The notes: generated by a model from the letters alone, not told the origin. A DNA stretch of 34,273 bases from Deinococcus aerophilus (GCF_014647075.1 NZ_BMOM01000029.1:1-34273); one strand, 5' to 3'. Numbered from the stretch's first letter, positions 22,106-31,528 are shown. A program made the numbers and translations.

Positions 22106-23293
22106 GTGAAACCGCTTCGGATTGGCCTCTTCACCGACACCTTTTTGCCGGACCAGAACGGCATCGTGACCAGCGTTGGTCTGCTCAGCGATGAGTTGCG
22201 TGCGCTGGGCCACCACGTCGATGTGGTCGCGCCCGACTTTCCTGAGAATGTGGATACCCGCCCCGACGTGCGGCGGGTGTCCAGCATCAGCTACATGTTC
22301 CTGCCGACCTACCGTCTGGCGTGGCCCACCCGCAAAGATTTTGAGCAGAAGTATGATGTGGTCCACACCCACACGCCGCTGACGCTGGGGCTGGCGGGGG
22401 CGCGGCTGGCGCGCAAGTGGAATGTGCCGCACGTGGCGACGTACCACACCCACATCGAGGCCTACACCCACTATGTGCCGGGCCTGACCGCCGTGCAGCG
22501 CCACACCGGGGTGGTCACGCGCGCCATGAGCCTGCTGTACGGCCGGGCCGACGCGGTGATCACGCCCACCTCCGGGGTGCTGGACGTGCTGCGCGACATG
22601 CGGGTCCGTCATCCGGTGGTGATTCCCACCTGCATCGACCCGCGCGTGCTCAACGCGGCCCCGCCCATCGAGAGCCCCTGGCCGCCCGGCAAACGGCGGC
22701 TGCTCAGCGTGGGGCGGCTGGCCCGTGAAAAACGCTTTGACCATGTGCTCGACACTCTGCCCGCCCTGCCCGATGCCCACCTGGTCATTCTGGGCGAGGG
22801 CCCCGAGCGCGTTCACCTGGAGGAGCACGCCCGCCGCCTGGGTGTGGAGGGGCGCGTGAGCTTCCTGGGCGTGAAGCCGTGGACCGAGATCGGCGCGTAT
22901 TACCGGCTGGCCGAGCTGTTCATGTTTGCCAGCGACACCGAGACGCAGGGCCTGGTGCTGCAGGAAGCGCAGCTGATGGGCGTGCCGGTGGTGGCGGTAG
23001 GGGCGCGCGGCACCCTCAGCGGCGTGGCCCACGAACGCAGCGGGTATCTGGTGGCCCCGGCGGATGTGAACGCCCTGATCCACCACGCGCGGGCCATCCT
23101 GGCCGATCCGCAGCTGTGGTCACGCCTGTCGGCCGGAGCGCGCGACTTCGGGGCCGGCACCACCCCGGCGGGCGTGGCGCGGCAGGTGCTGGAGGTGTAT
23201 GCCGCCGCCCTGGGTGTGGCGCGTGAGGTGCCCTTTCCCCACGAGCCCGGACTCAATGCCCCGGGCCAAAGTACCCTCGTGTATGACCGGTGA
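22106..23293 (+). CDS. Glycosyltransferase family 4, probable glycolipid synthase
   Basis: A 395-residue GT-B fold transferase. The GTG at 22106 follows GGAGG and opens on the classic [19 protein letters not shown] start; an in-frame ATG at 22037 adds 23 unlikely residues. Further marks are [10 protein letters not shown], the acceptor-side [13 protein letters not shown], the nucleotide-sugar loop [12 protein letters not shown], and the E-x7-E motif ETQGLVLQE. This set is typical of retaining GT4 enzymes that glycosylate diacylglycerol or phosphatidylinositol-type lipids. The exact sugar and lipid cannot be read. A possible -10 box TATGCT (22036-22041) gives a leader of about 60 nt. The 3' end overlaps the opposing GT2 gene. 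Confidence 0.88.
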   Translation: MKPLRIGLFTDTFLPDQNGIVTSVGLLSDELRALGHHVDVVAPDFPENVDTRPDVRRVSSISYMFLPTYRLAWPTRKDFEQKYDVVHTHTPLTLGLAGARLARKWNVPHVATYHTHIEAYTHYVPGLTAVQRHTGVVTRAMSLLYGRADAVITPTSGVLDVLRDMRVRHPVVIPTCIDPRVLNAAPPIESPWPPGKRRLLSVGRLAREKRFDHVLDTLPALPDAHLVILGEGPERVHLEEHARRLGVEGRVSFLGVKPWTEIGAYYRLAELFMFASDTETQGLVLQEAQLMGVPVVAVGARGTLSGVAHERSGYLVAPADVNALIHHARAILADPQLWSRLSAGARDFGAGTTPAGVARQVLEVYAAALGVAREVPFPHEPGLNAPGQSTLVYDR

Positions 23294-23927
23294 TGTTGCG
23301 CAGATGCTGCCACGCAAAGGGCAGCACTCCCTTTTCCAGGCGGCGGGCACTGGTCCCGACCAGCGCGCCCGGCACGTAGGCCACCGTTCCCAGCCGGGCC
23401 AGGGCCTGACCCAGCATCACGTCCTCGTAGGCCTCCACATGCGGATACCCTCCGGCCATCAGTGCGGCGTGGCGCGAGAAGGCCATGTTGGCTCCGGCGA
23501 GGTTGGGTTTGCCCGCCAGCCTGCACCCGTGCAGGAAAGCGCTGTACGCCGCCTGCGACAGCGCGGCCCAGTGGGGCGCCACCCCGCAAAAGCCCATCGG
23601 ACCGTACAGGGCCACGTGGCCGGGCACCGCGGCGTTCAGCCGGCTCAGCCATTCGGGGCTGGGCAGCGAGTCCGCGTCGGTGGTCGCGACCCATTCGCCG
23701 CTGGCGGCCTCCAGCCCGTACTGCCGGGCATGCGCCACGCCGGGGCGCGTGCACCGCAGCACCCGCGCTCCCCAGGCCTGCGCCACGGCGACCGTGTCGT
23801 CGGTGCTGCCGTTGTCCACCACGATCACCTCGTGGGGGGGACGCTGCTGGCCTTCCAGGGCCCGCAGGGTCCGGGGCAGGTAGGTCGCTTCGTTGCGGGC
23901 GGGAATAATCACCGAGAAATCGGGCAC
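23253..23927 (-). CDS. Glycosyltransferase family 2
   Basis: A 224-residue cytoplasmic GT-A transferase. It begins [13 protein letters not shown], the usual first strand of GT2 enzymes, then [12 protein letters not shown] and ATTDADSLP (the metal-binding DxD-type site). [11 protein letters not shown] and the EAYEDVML acceptor/catalytic Asp region follow. The GTG at 23927 is preferred because the -10 box TAGCCT ends exactly 6 nt before it; GTG 23933 would abut that box. It has no membrane anchor. Its 3' end runs 41 bp into the GT4 gene from the other side. The MFS gene diverges only about 50 bp away, so the two may share control. Confidence 0.88.
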   Translation of the reverse strand: MPDFSVIIPARNEATYLPRTLRALEGQQRPPHEVIVVDNGSTDDTVAVAQAWGARVLRCTRPGVAHARQYGLEAASGEWVATTDADSLPSPEWLSRLNAAVPGHVALYGPMGFCGVAPHWAALSQAAYSAFLHGCRLAGKPNLAGANMAFSRHAALMAGGYPHVEAYEDVMLGQALARLGTVAYVPGALVGTSARRLEKGVLPFAWQHLRNITGHTRGYFGPGH

Positions 23928-23933
23928 GGGCAC

Positions 23934-23939
23934 AGGCTA
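23934..23939 (-). promoter_or_regulatory. -10 box TAGCCT of the GT2 gene
   Basis: On the minus strand TAGCCT is followed by six bases (GTGCCC) and then the GTG at 23927. This decides between two in-frame GTG codons. Confidence 0.4.
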
Positions 23940-23977
23940 GCAGACCGGCCCACACGCTCCAGACGCCGGATGGGTCC

Positions 23978-25219
23978 ATGAGCCCGGGTCCCTCGCTGGG
24001 TCTGGGTCACCGTTTGCCGGTCAAGCCCGGCACTCTGCCCGGTGTGCTGGCCGCTGCCCTGACCCTGGCGTGTTCGGAGTTCGTGCGCAGCGGACTGTAC
24101 GGTGCGTACCTTCCCCAGGCCACCGGCACGCTGCTGGGGCTGCCGCGCGCCGACGCGGTGGCGGTGGCGGCCACGGCCTTCACGGTCCACTTCATCTCGG
24201 ACACCCTGATGCGCGGGCCGACCGGCGCCCTGATCAGCCGCTTCGGGGTGCGCGCGGTGATGCTCGCGGGGGCGTCCTTGTCGCTGCTCGCGCTGGGGAT
24301 CATGTCCATGACCCACACCGCTTGGGTGCTGCTGCTGTGCGCGGGGTTGCACGGGGTGGGGTTTAGCGCGATGTGGCCCGGCGCGATGAACCTGACCGCC
24401 GACGCCACCCGGGATACCCACAAGGGCCGCGCCGTCACGGCCATCAGCCTGGGCGTGATGCCGCTGATCGGCACGGGTTTTCTGTTGCTGGGCGCACTGG
24501 CGGGGCGGCCGCGCGCGCTGGTGTTCGCCATCATCCTGTCGGTGCTGGCCGTGGCCCTGCTCTGTGCGCTGTTCGTGCCCGACCGCCTGCGCCGTCCGGC
24601 CACGGCGCAGCAACCGGGCCGCCGCGCCCGGCTGAAGGTGGCCCTGGGGGCCCTGGCCCCGCTGTTTCCGGCGGCCTTTATGCAGACCCTGACCATGACC
24701 CTGCTGGGGCCGCTGCTGTTCACGCTGTACCGCGACCTGGGCCTAACGTACTGGGGCATGGTGGCGTTGCTGGGCACCGGGGGCGCGGTGGCCTTTGCCA
24801 GCCTGCCGCTGACCGGCCGGGTGGCCGACGGTGGGCACGCCCGGCTGGCCGTCACGCTGGGCTTTGGCCTGCTGGGCCTGGGCCTGGGCGGCATCGCCAC
24901 CACGCCGCCGATGTGGGCGCTGTTTGTTCTCGCCGCGCTGGTGGGGGTGGGCTACGCTCTGATCATGCCCGGCTGGGCGGCGCTGATCACCGGACGCCTG
25001 CCCGAGGCCGAGCGGCCTGCCGCGTGGGGCGCGCTGATGACCGTGGAAAACGTGGGCACCTCGCTGGGCCCGCTGGTGGGGGCCTTTGCCTACCGCACGC
25101 TGGGCCCGACCGGTCCCTTTGAGGCGGGAGCGGCGCTGGCCCTGATCACGGCCGCGGGCTACGTGGTATTCCGCCGGTCCCTGACCACCCGGCAGGAGCC
25201 GGAAGCAGAACGGGCGTGA
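23978..25219 (+). CDS. Major facilitator superfamily transporter
   Basis: A 413-residue polytopic membrane protein with about twelve hydrophobic segments split by a basic central loop ([19 protein letters not shown]). The MFS motif A is seen after segment 2 as [12 protein letters not shown] and is repeated in the second half as [11 protein letters not shown]. The substrate is unknown. Efflux of a small molecule or an envelope precursor are both possible given the surrounding sugar genes. The stop codon overlaps the GTG start of the deacetylase gene (GTGA), so the two are co-translated. The start ATG has no obvious ribosome site. Confidence 0.88.
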   Translation: MSPGPSLGLGHRLPVKPGTLPGVLAAALTLACSEFVRSGLYGAYLPQATGTLLGLPRADAVAVAATAFTVHFISDTLMRGPTGALISRFGVRAVMLAGASLSLLALGIMSMTHTAWVLLLCAGLHGVGFSAMWPGAMNLTADATRDTHKGRAVTAISLGVMPLIGTGFLLLGALAGRPRALVFAIILSVLAVALLCALFVPDRLRRPATAQQPGRRARLKVALGALAPLFPAAFMQTLTMTLLGPLLFTLYRDLGLTYWGMVALLGTGGAVAFASLPLTGRVADGGHARLAVTLGFGLLGLGLGGIATTPPMWALFVLAALVGVGYALIMPGWAALITGRLPEAERPAAWGALMTVENVGTSLGPLVGAFAYRTLGPTGPFEAGAALALITAAGYVVFRRSLTTRQEPEAERA

Positions 25220-25950
25220 GGACAGGAAGATGGAGGGTGACCGGCCTCGCCCTGCTGGCCGCCGGCCTGATCACCGCGCTGGCCGACGTGCTGGGCCGCG
25301 CCGCCGGGTGGGGCGCGCTGGGCGCCGGGCCGCGGGACTCGGACCGCGTGGCCCTGACCTTCGACGATGGTCCCTCGGAGCGCACTCCCGAACTGCTGGG
25401 CGTGCTGGAGCGGCACGCGGCCCGCGCCACCTTCTTCGTCACCGCGCCCGCCTGCGCGGCGCACCCGGAGTGGGTGCGGGCCCTGGTGGACGCCGGACAT
25501 CAGATGGAGGCCCATGGCCGCTGGCACCGCCACGCGCTGGGACTGACGCCGTGGCAGGAGTGGGCACAGGTCCGCTGGCATCCGCGCGCCGGGCAGGAAG
25601 GGAGGCTGCTGTACCGCCCGCCCTACGGCGGCCACAGTCCGCTGACCCGCGTGCTGGCGGCCCTGGCCGGGCGGCAGGTGGCGCTGTGGGACGTAGAGGG
25701 CCGCGACTGGACCCCGGTCACCGCTTCCGGTCTGGCGGCGTCCGTCCTGGCCCAGGTGCGGCCCGGCAGCGTCATCCTGCTGCACGACGGCCCGGCCGTG
25801 ACGCCGGAGCTGCTCGAGCGGCTGCTCGTGGGCCTGCGGGCGCGCGGCCTGCGCCCCGTCTCTCTGGCCGAGATGCCCCCCCGGCGCATCTCGTGGAGGC
25901 AGGGCCTGGGGCGCCTGCGGACCAGCTTTGGTCTGAGCCCCCACTTCTGA
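25216..25950 (+). CDS. Polysaccharide deacetylase (NodB domain, CE4)
   Basis: A 244-residue protein with one N-terminal hydrophobic segment (about 8-24), so membrane-anchored or exported. All five CE4 motifs can be found: TFDDGP with Asp50/Asp51, the metal site His100/His104 (EAHGRWHRH), RPPYGGH (134-140), LWDVEGRDW (about 158-165) and ILLHDG with His190. It should therefore remove acetyl groups from N-acetylated sugars, unlike the degenerate relative nearby. It starts at a GTG overlapping the MFS stop by 4 nt. In context it probably modifies peptidoglycan, capsule or glycolipid sugar. Confidence 0.92.
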   Translation: MRTGRWRVTGLALLAAGLITALADVLGRAAGWGALGAGPRDSDRVALTFDDGPSERTPELLGVLERHAARATFFVTAPACAAHPEWVRALVDAGHQMEAHGRWHRHALGLTPWQEWAQVRWHPRAGQEGRLLYRPPYGGHSPLTRVLAALAGRQVALWDVEGRDWTPVTASGLAASVLAQVRPGSVILLHDGPAVTPELLERLLVGLRARGLRPVSLAEMPPRRISWRQGLGRLRTSFGLSPHF

Positions 25951-26014
25951 CGGGGGGCGGCTCGGCGCCGGGTCCCAGGTTGGCCTGCGCTCACCGGGTT
26001 TCATAACGCGCGGG

Positions 26015-26020
26015 TATACT
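26015..26020 (+). promoter_or_regulatory. -10 box TATACT of the nucleotidyltransferase gene
   Basis: TATACT ends 11 nt before the ATG at 26032. It gives this gene its own start, separate from the deacetylase gene that ends 64 nt upstream. Confidence 0.5.
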
Positions 26021-26031
26021 TCCCCCGATTC

Positions 26032-27078
26032 ATGAAAGGTCTGATACTCGCTGCCGGACGGGGCAGCCGCCTGCTTCCCATCAGCGCCAACAGGCCCAAG
26101 CCAGCGCTGCCGGTGGCCGGTGTGCCCATCCTGGCGCGCGCGGTGCACGCCCTGCGGAGCGCGGGCGTGCATCAGATTGCGGTGGTGACGAGCGCGGCCA
26201 GCGAGGCCGATCTGCGCGACGTGACCCAGGACAGCGGCCCCCTGACCTTTATCCGGCAGGACGAGGCGCTGGGCACCGGGCATGCGGTGCTGGCGGCGCG
26301 CGGCTTTCTGGGTGACTCTCCGGCGGTGCTGTACCTGGGAGACAACCTGTTTGAGGATTCCCTGAAACCCCTGCTGGACGCCCTGCCCGGAGCGCAGGCG
26401 GTCATCGGAGTCAAGCGGGTACGCAATCCGCAGGCCTACGGCGTGGCGGTGGTGGAGGGCGGCCTGCTGGTGCGGCTGGAGGAAAAGCCCCGCCGCCCAC
26501 CCAGTGATCTGGCGGCGTGCGGCGTGTTCGCCTTTCAGCCGCAGGTGCTCGACCATGTGGCCGCGCTGCTGCCCAGCGAGCGCGGCGAGATCGAGTTCCC
26601 CCAGGCCCTGACCCGGCTGCTGGAGCATGGCGGGCAGGTGCGGGTGGTGGAATTCTCCGGATTCTGGAGTGACGCCGGGACTCCCGCCGACCTGCTGACC
26701 GCCAACGCGCACTACCTGTCGCGGCTGGTGGGCCGCGTGAGCCCGCCCGTGTACGACACCCGCATCACCGAGGCGGGCGGGCCGGTGGTCATCGAGTCCG
26801 GCGCGGCGGTGCGGGGCAGCGATCTGATCGGGCCGCTGTGGATCGGCCCGCATGCCCGCGTCAACAACGCGCGGCTGGGACCCTTCGTGAGCATCGGCGC
26901 GCACGCCCGCATCGAGGGTGCGACCCTGGGCAACGTGCTCGTCGATGAATTCACCCGCATTCTGTCTCCGGGCGGCCCCATCACCCGCGCGATCATCGGC
27001 CGGCACGCCCTGGTGACTGCCCCCACCGATACCGGTCCGCAGCTGGTGATCGGCGACGGCAGCATCATGCGCTGCTGA
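26032..27078 (+). CDS. Sugar-phosphate nucleotidyltransferase (RmlA-like, with left-handed beta-helix)
   Basis: A 348-residue cytoplasmic enzyme that would make an NDP-sugar from NTP and a sugar 1-phosphate. The N-terminal Rossmann-like domain starts LILAAGRGSRLLP, the nucleotide-binding signature. NRPKPALPV supplies the catalytic lysine region. YLGDNLFED holds the metal-binding Asp, and GFWSDAGTPADLL a second metal Asp. From about residue 240 on, a hexapeptide-type beta-helix (IESGAAV, IGPHARV, IGAHARI) extends it beyond short RmlA, so it belongs to the longer form sometimes called RfbA/GlmU-like. Which sugar and nucleotide are used is not readable. It may supply donors to the GT4 and GT2 enzymes. 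Confidence 0.88.
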   Translation: MKGLILAAGRGSRLLPISANRPKPALPVAGVPILARAVHALRSAGVHQIAVVTSAASEADLRDVTQDSGPLTFIRQDEALGTGHAVLAARGFLGDSPAVLYLGDNLFEDSLKPLLDALPGAQAVIGVKRVRNPQAYGVAVVEGGLLVRLEEKPRRPPSDLAACGVFAFQPQVLDHVAALLPSERGEIEFPQALTRLLEHGGQVRVVEFSGFWSDAGTPADLLTANAHYLSRLVGRVSPPVYDTRITEAGGPVVIESGAAVRGSDLIGPLWIGPHARVNNARLGPFVSIGAHARIEGATLGNVLVDEFTRILSPGGPITRAIIGRHALVTAPTDTGPQLVIGDGSIMRC

Positions 27079-27093
27079 AGCGGCGTCAGCAGC

Positions 27094-27125
27094 GGGGGCG
27101 CAGCCCCCCCTCTGGCTGCGCCCCC
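27094..27125. terminator. Hairpin between convergent genes
   Basis: A perfect 12-bp stem (27094-27105 with 27114-27125) with an 8-nt loop separates the nucleotidyltransferase (plus) and permease (minus) genes. The stem is very GC-rich and no T-run follows on either side. Confidence 0.65.
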
Positions 27126-27147
27126 TGTTCCGGGTCCCGGCACTCCG

Positions 27148-28926
27148 CTACAGCCCCCACACCAGCGCGATCACCGGCGCTCCCACCGCGAGCACAATCA
27201 ATTCCATGGGCAGGCCCACCTTCCAGTAGTCGCTGAACCGGTAGCCGCCCGGTCCCATGACCAGCGTGTTGCTCTGGTGGCCGATGGGGGTGAGAAAGGC
27301 GCTGCTTGCGGCCAGCGTCACGGCCATCAGGAAGGCGTCGGGGCTGGCCCCCAGTCCCTGGGCGATGGTCACGGCAATGGGCGCAGTGATCAGCGCGGCG
27401 GCGGCGTTGTTGATCACGTCCGAGAGCGTCATGGTCAGCACCATCACGATCACCAACACCGCCATCACCGGCCAGTCGGCGGCCACGCCCAGCACTCCCT
27501 CGGCGATCATCTGCGCTCCGCCGGTCGCCGACAGCGCCGCGCCCACCGGAATCAGGGTGGCGAGCAGCACCAGGATGGGCCACTCGATGCTCTCGTACAC
27601 GTCACGCAGATTGATCAGTTTCAGCAGCAGCATCACCGTGGCGGCCGCCGCAAAACTGACCGCTGCCGGCAGCAGGTTGAAGGTCGAGGCGAGGATGGCG
27701 CCCAGAAACACCCCGCCGGTCAGCAGCATCTTGCGGGTCTGTCCGGCCGGCACCATCTCCAGCGGGCGCTCGCGCAGCGGCAGGCAGCCCAGGGTGTGCA
27801 GCGCCTCCTCGATGGAGTTGCGCGGCCCGTGAACGAGCAGCACGTCCCCGGCGCGGAAGCGGGCGTTGATCAGCCGCTCGCGCAGCCGCTGGCCCTGGCG
27901 CGATACCGCGATCAGGTTGATGTTGAAGCGCTGACGCAGCCGCAGACTCACGGCACTCTGGCCCACGATGGGCGACAGCGCCGTGACCACCACCTCGGCC
28001 AGCGTCACGTCGTCGGAGGCGAGCTGTTCGGGAGTGATCTTCTCGTTGCCCACCAGCGTCAGCTGGCCGTCCTCGACCAGTTCGGTCAGTCGGGCAGCCG
28101 TGGCCTCCACGATCAGCACGTCCTGCGCCTGCAACACGGTAAAGGGTGAGGGAAAGGGGCGCTGAGACTCGCCGCGCACCAGCGACATGACCTGCACACC
28201 CTCTACCTTGCCCAGGTCCATGACACGCTGTCCGGCCAGAGCACTCTCTTTGGGCAGGCGCACCTCGGTCATGTAATCCGCCATGCGGTACAGATCGGCA
28301 CGGTTCTCGCCGGATATCCGCTGGGGCAACAGCCGCCAGCCCACCAGGGCCAGGTAAGCGATGCCGGCCACCATCACCGCCGCCCCCACCGGCATGAAAC
28401 TGAACATGCCGTAGGCCTCGCCCAGCAGGTCCCGGCGCAGGTTGCTGATGATCAGGTTGGGCGGCGTGCCGATGAGGGTGGTCATGCCGCCCAGCAAAGA
28501 GGCAAAGGCCAGCGGCATCAGCAGCGAACTCGCCGAGCGCCCGGCGCGGTTGGCCAGCGTGATTGCCACCGGCAGCATGATCGCCAGAGCGCCCACGTTG
28601 TTCATGAAGGCGCTGAGCAGCGCCACCACTCCGGACATGGCGAGGACCTGAACGGTCATGTTGTTGCCGACCCGGCCCAGCGAGCGCACCAGCACGTTGA
28701 CCAGCCCACTCTTTTGCAGCGCCTGACTGATGACGAGGACCGCCGCCACAGTGATCACGGCGGGTTCGGAAAAGCCCCGAAAGGCGTCCCGGGCGGGGAC
28801 CACCCCGGTCAGGGTCAGGGTCATCAGCGCCACCATCCCCACCACGTCGTAACGCCATTTACCCCACACGAACAGCACCAGGGTGCCCAGCAGCGTGGCA
28901 AATACGAGCAGTTGGGGCAGGGTCAA
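27148..28926 (-). CDS. DASS/SLC13-family permease with RCK_C domains
   Basis: A 592-residue membrane protein. Hydrophobic segments 1-200 and 395-592 carry the two repeats of the sodium-coupled anion permease fold, each with a substrate loop (SAFMNNVGALAIMLP with IGTPPNLI; LSDVINNAAAALITAP with IGHQSNTLV). Between them, about residues 205-385 form two TrkA-C/RCK_C-like regulatory domains (LAGQRVMDL, LRLRQRFNINLIAVSRQG, FRAGDVLLVHGP). Such proteins move sulfate, dicarboxylates or similar anions; the substrate is not fixed by sequence. The start is a TTG at 28926 behind AGGAG, with 7 nt spacing. It converges on the nucleotidyltransferase gene. Confidence 0.9.
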   Translation of the reverse strand: MTLPQLLVFATLLGTLVLFVWGKWRYDVVGMVALMTLTLTGVVPARDAFRGFSEPAVITVAAVLVISQALQKSGLVNVLVRSLGRVGNNMTVQVLAMSGVVALLSAFMNNVGALAIMLPVAITLANRAGRSASSLLMPLAFASLLGGMTTLIGTPPNLIISNLRRDLLGEAYGMFSFMPVGAAVMVAGIAYLALVGWRLLPQRISGENRADLYRMADYMTEVRLPKESALAGQRVMDLGKVEGVQVMSLVRGESQRPFPSPFTVLQAQDVLIVEATAARLTELVEDGQLTLVGNEKITPEQLASDDVTLAEVVVTALSPIVGQSAVSLRLRQRFNINLIAVSRQGQRLRERLINARFRAGDVLLVHGPRNSIEEALHTLGCLPLRERPLEMVPAGQTRKMLLTGGVFLGAILASTFNLLPAAVSFAAAATVMLLLKLINLRDVYESIEWPILVLLATLIPVGAALSATGGAQMIAEGVLGVAADWPVMAVLVIVMVLTMTLSDVINNAAAALITAPIAVTIAQGLGASPDAFLMAVTLAASSAFLTPIGHQSNTLVMGPGGYRFSDYWKVGLPMELIVLAVGAPVIALVWGL

Positions 28927-29501
28927 GGGCGGACTCCTGACAGCAGGAGGAAGGAGCCAGAAAAACAGATCAACGGGAGCATGAAACCTCGGATGGAAGG
29001 GGAGGACGGGGAGAGAATGGAGCGTCCGGACATTCTAGGGGCGGAGGTATCGGTCGAAGATCAGCTTCGCGCGTGCTGGCGCACAGTTTCACCGGGACAA
29101 TCCGGTGGCAATTGAATGGCACATTCTGAAGTCGTTTTTGGCAGCACGTTTGAAGGGCTCCTGTGTTGCCGTACTTTGGATTTCTTAATCGAACGAAAAA
29201 TTCCTCTATCAATCGGCGCGTTTTCGGGTCGGAAATGATTGCCTAGAGAGCAGATTGACTATCAATGCCGAGCCTGAGGACGGGTATCCCGGAAACTTCA
29301 GACAAAGCCGGTTGGCTTGCATTGTAAAAAAGTTCATGTCATACTGCCTTCAGACCTTACAAGTGATTGTCTGCATTTCGTTGCGCTGTTCATATAACTT
29401 GAGCTGCACATTTGGCATGCCCCATGCCTTTCTTGATATGGCGTACGGCATGACCCCTTGCTGAATGCTTGTAAAGTTCACTAAAAATGGAGGTTGGAAC
29501 T
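28927..29501. other. AT-shifted intergenic stretch upstream of the repeat protein
   Basis: I see no convincing gene; the short frames here lack start signals and family resemblance. From about 29100 the base composition drops sharply toward A+T. There is a small hairpin GGCATG-CCC-CATGCC (29414-29428), a possible -10 box TAAAGT (29472-29477) with a weak -35, and the ribosome site GGAGG for the gene at 29502. Confidence 0.5.
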
Positions 29502-30242
29502 ATGTTTAGACTTACCGCAGGGAAGTTGTTGGGGTTGTCATTGATGCTCGCCGTCTCATCCGCGGGTCTCGCGCAGGCTCAAACGACCATGACCTATGGT
29601 AATCTCGCCTATTTCCAAAACCAATATCCTGGGGCAAAATTTTATCTGACGGCCTTCGGCAAAGTAAAAAATTATAAAGAATTTGCACTCGTCAGCGAAG
29701 CCAATAATTTCGTGGCTGCGATTCAGAATATTCAGAGTACTTCTGGAAATACCAGCTGGGCTTTGCTGTCAAAAAGCGGAAAGAAGAAGGGTGAAGCTGT
29801 TCTCTACGGGGATGAGATTTATCTTGTTAACAAGACTCCGTACTTTGGGTATCTGGACACCGCCTTTGCTGTAAAGGATCTCCCCGCCTACCAGGCAGGA
29901 GGTTACGGCGCTCCTGGCAAGGCACTGCTTGGGGTATTTACGGTGACGAAGCCTGATCGTGGCGGCAATCCCACCAGTACCTGGAAAATCATTCCGGCAC
30001 CCGGCGTTGCCAAGAAAGACGGCGATGTGGTCATGGCCAATGACAATGTTTTGCTTATGAATGTATACACGGACGCGCTTCGGCCGGACAATGGTGGCTA
30101 CCTGGATACCATGGGGTATTTTACGGATGTTCCTATATTCAAAAACGGAACAAACAAGCGGGACATAACCAACGTTTTCACGACGGTAAAGCCAAATCGA
30201 GATACGATGTCCTCTGTGTGGAAGATTACTCCCGGACGATAA
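29502..30242 (+). CDS. Secreted protein of three similar repeats, probable beta-trefoil
   Basis: A 246-residue exported protein of unknown function, A+T-rich and Lys/Asn-rich, unlike its neighbours. The ATG at 29502 has GGAGG 9 nt before it; ATG 29487 lies ahead of that site. The signal peptide ends at AQAQ (about residue 27). The mature part divides into three repeats of about 65-70 residues (about 28-92, 97-166, 175-246). Each runs YGN/YGD/AND, a hydrophobic strand, a Y-L-T/D step (KFYLTAF, GYLDTAF, GYLDTMG), then an S/T-rich turn into a W strand (Trp86, Trp161, Trp240; SWALL, TWKII, VWKIT). Threefold repeats of this size suggest a beta-trefoil, often a binding fold. A hairpin follows the gene. 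Confidence 0.7.
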   Translation: MFRLTAGKLLGLSLMLAVSSAGLAQAQTTMTYGNLAYFQNQYPGAKFYLTAFGKVKNYKEFALVSEANNFVAAIQNIQSTSGNTSWALLSKSGKKKGEAVLYGDEIYLVNKTPYFGYLDTAFAVKDLPAYQAGGYGAPGKALLGVFTVTKPDRGGNPTSTWKIIPAPGVAKKDGDVVMANDNVLLMNVYTDALRPDNGGYLDTMGYFTDVPIFKNGTNKRDITNVFTTVKPNRDTMSSVWKITPGR

Positions 30243-30306
30243 AAGCTTGCCGATGCTTCTGGGTTAATTGAATGAATTTGTATGGTTATATTTTACAATA
30301 ACTCGA

Positions 30307-30357
30307 TTTAAAGGAGGTGGGAGCGGTGGACATCATGCCGCGCTCATCTCCTTTAAA
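30307..30357 (+). terminator. Terminator-like hairpin after the repeat protein gene
   Basis: A long imperfect stem pairs 30307-30326 with 30338-30357 (G-U pairs and one mismatch) around an 11-nt loop. It starts about 65 nt after the stop and is followed by an AT-rich tail without a pure T-run. Confidence 0.55.
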
Positions 30358-30675
30358 AATATTTCCTGGGACCGAATGTGGTTGGATGAAAACATACGCT
30401 ATTTAAATTAAAGTTAGGTTTTAAAGACCCACACACCTTTTGGACAAATGGGTCATATGAAGAATGGCGTCTCAGGGGGTTGGTTCCGGCGACTGGTGGC
30501 ACTTTTCCGGCTGAATGGACGCAATTGCCGCCATTGATCCCTTGACGGGTCTGTGTGCCGTTCAGAAATACTTTCAATCCTGACCTCACACGGTCGTTCC
30601 CCTGCGTCAACCTTAGGATCTTGGGCCGGTAGGGCACGCCCACCCGTTGCCGCCGGTGATGCCCCACGGTCACCA

Positions 30676-30703
30676 TTGGACCTGCGCCGTCTGGCGCTAG
30701 AAT
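30676..30703 (+). promoter_or_regulatory. Promoter of yebC
   Basis: TTGGAC (30676-30681), 16 bp, TAGAAT (30698-30703). The -10 box ends 9 nt before the ATG, so transcription should start within a base or two of the start codon and give a leaderless message. Confidence 0.65.
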
Positions 30704-30712
30704 GGTCCCCTT

Positions 30713-31447
30713 ATGGCAGGTCATAGCAAGTGGTCGCAGATCAAGCGCAAGAAAGGCGCCAACGACAAGAAACGCAGCGCGATGTACAGCAAGCACATCC
30801 GCGCCATCGGGGCGGCGGTCCGGTCGGGCGGCAGCGGTGACCCGGCCGGCAACCTGGGCCTCAAGAACGCCATCGCTGCGGCCAAGGCCGACACCGTGCC
30901 GGTGGACAACATCGAGAACGCCATCAAGCGGGCGCTGGGCGCCGAGGCAGGGGCCGCCGAGTTCAAGGAAGTGACCTACGAGGGCTACGGTCCCGGCGGC
31001 ACGGCCATCTTCATCGAGGCCCTGACCGACAACGTGAACCGCACGGTGGCCGACATCCGCGCGGTGTTCAACAAGCGCGGCGGCAGCCTGGGCAACAGCG
31101 GCAGCGTGGCGTGGCAGTTTGAGAAAAAGGGCGTGCTGCTGGTGCGGGACACCGCCGAAACCGTGCAGGAACTCGCCATCGAGCACGGCGCCGAGGACAT
31201 TCAGGAATCTGAGGACGGCCTGGAGATCAGCACCGGCCCCGCCGACCTGTACGCCGTGCAGGACGCCCTGACCGGCGCGGGCTACGAGGTCGAGAGCGCC
31301 GAGGTGAGCATGGTCCCCAGCAACACCGTGGCCGTGGACGCGGCGGACGCCCGCAAGCTGCTCGCGGTGATTGACGCGCTCGAAGAGCTGGACGACGTGC
31401 AGAACGTGTACTCTAACGCCGATCTGCCGGAGGACGTGGAGGCCTGA
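30713..31447 (+). CDS. yebC: YebC/PmpR family protein (TACO1-like)
   Basis: A 244-residue cytoplasmic protein of the widespread YebC family. The N-terminus [20 protein letters not shown] is the family hallmark. [19 protein letters not shown] in the middle and the [14 protein letters not shown] block are also diagnostic, and the length is normal. Members have been described as transcriptional regulators (PmpR) and as translation factors that ease synthesis at proline stretches (YebC, TACO1); which applies here cannot be read. It is transcribed alone from a recognisable promoter. Confidence 0.95.
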   Translation: MAGHSKWSQIKRKKGANDKKRSAMYSKHIRAIGAAVRSGGSGDPAGNLGLKNAIAAAKADTVPVDNIENAIKRALGAEAGAAEFKEVTYEGYGPGGTAIFIEALTDNVNRTVADIRAVFNKRGGSLGNSGSVAWQFEKKGVLLVRDTAETVQELAIEHGAEDIQESEDGLEISTGPADLYAVQDALTGAGYEVESAEVSMVPSNTVAVDAADARKLLAVIDALEELDDVQNVYSNADLPEDVEA

Positions 31448-31461
31448 CGGTCCAGCCCCCA

Positions 31462-31503
31462 GCAGGAGGCGTGGAGTGCCGTTACGACATCCACGCCTCC
31501 TGC
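31462..31503. terminator. Hairpin between yebC and the amidohydrolase gene
   Basis: A perfect 14-bp stem (31462-31475 with 31490-31503) with a 14-nt loop lies between two convergent genes. There is no T-run on either side. Confidence 0.65.
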
Positions 31504-31528
31504 GGCCTCCGCCGCTACAGCACGTCGT

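Larger units (their letters stand above)
30243..30712. other. Intergenic stretch between the repeat protein and yebC
   Basis: No gene is seen. The first part (to about 30480) stays A+T-rich and includes the hairpin at 30307-30357. The later part returns to high G+C and ends in the yebC promoter. A 23-codon frame at 30335 sits inside the hairpin and is not supported. Confidence 0.5.

Noticed and set aside
28970..29212. An 80-codon minus-strand frame in the AT-shifted gap
   Set aside because: No ribosome site or -10 box, and the translation lacks coding-like bias or any recognised motif.
30335..30406. A 23-codon frame beginning inside the hairpin at 30307-30357, behind AAAGGAGG
   Set aside because: The purine-rich sequence is 17 nt from the ATG, too far for a normal ribosome site, and is half of the hairpin stem.
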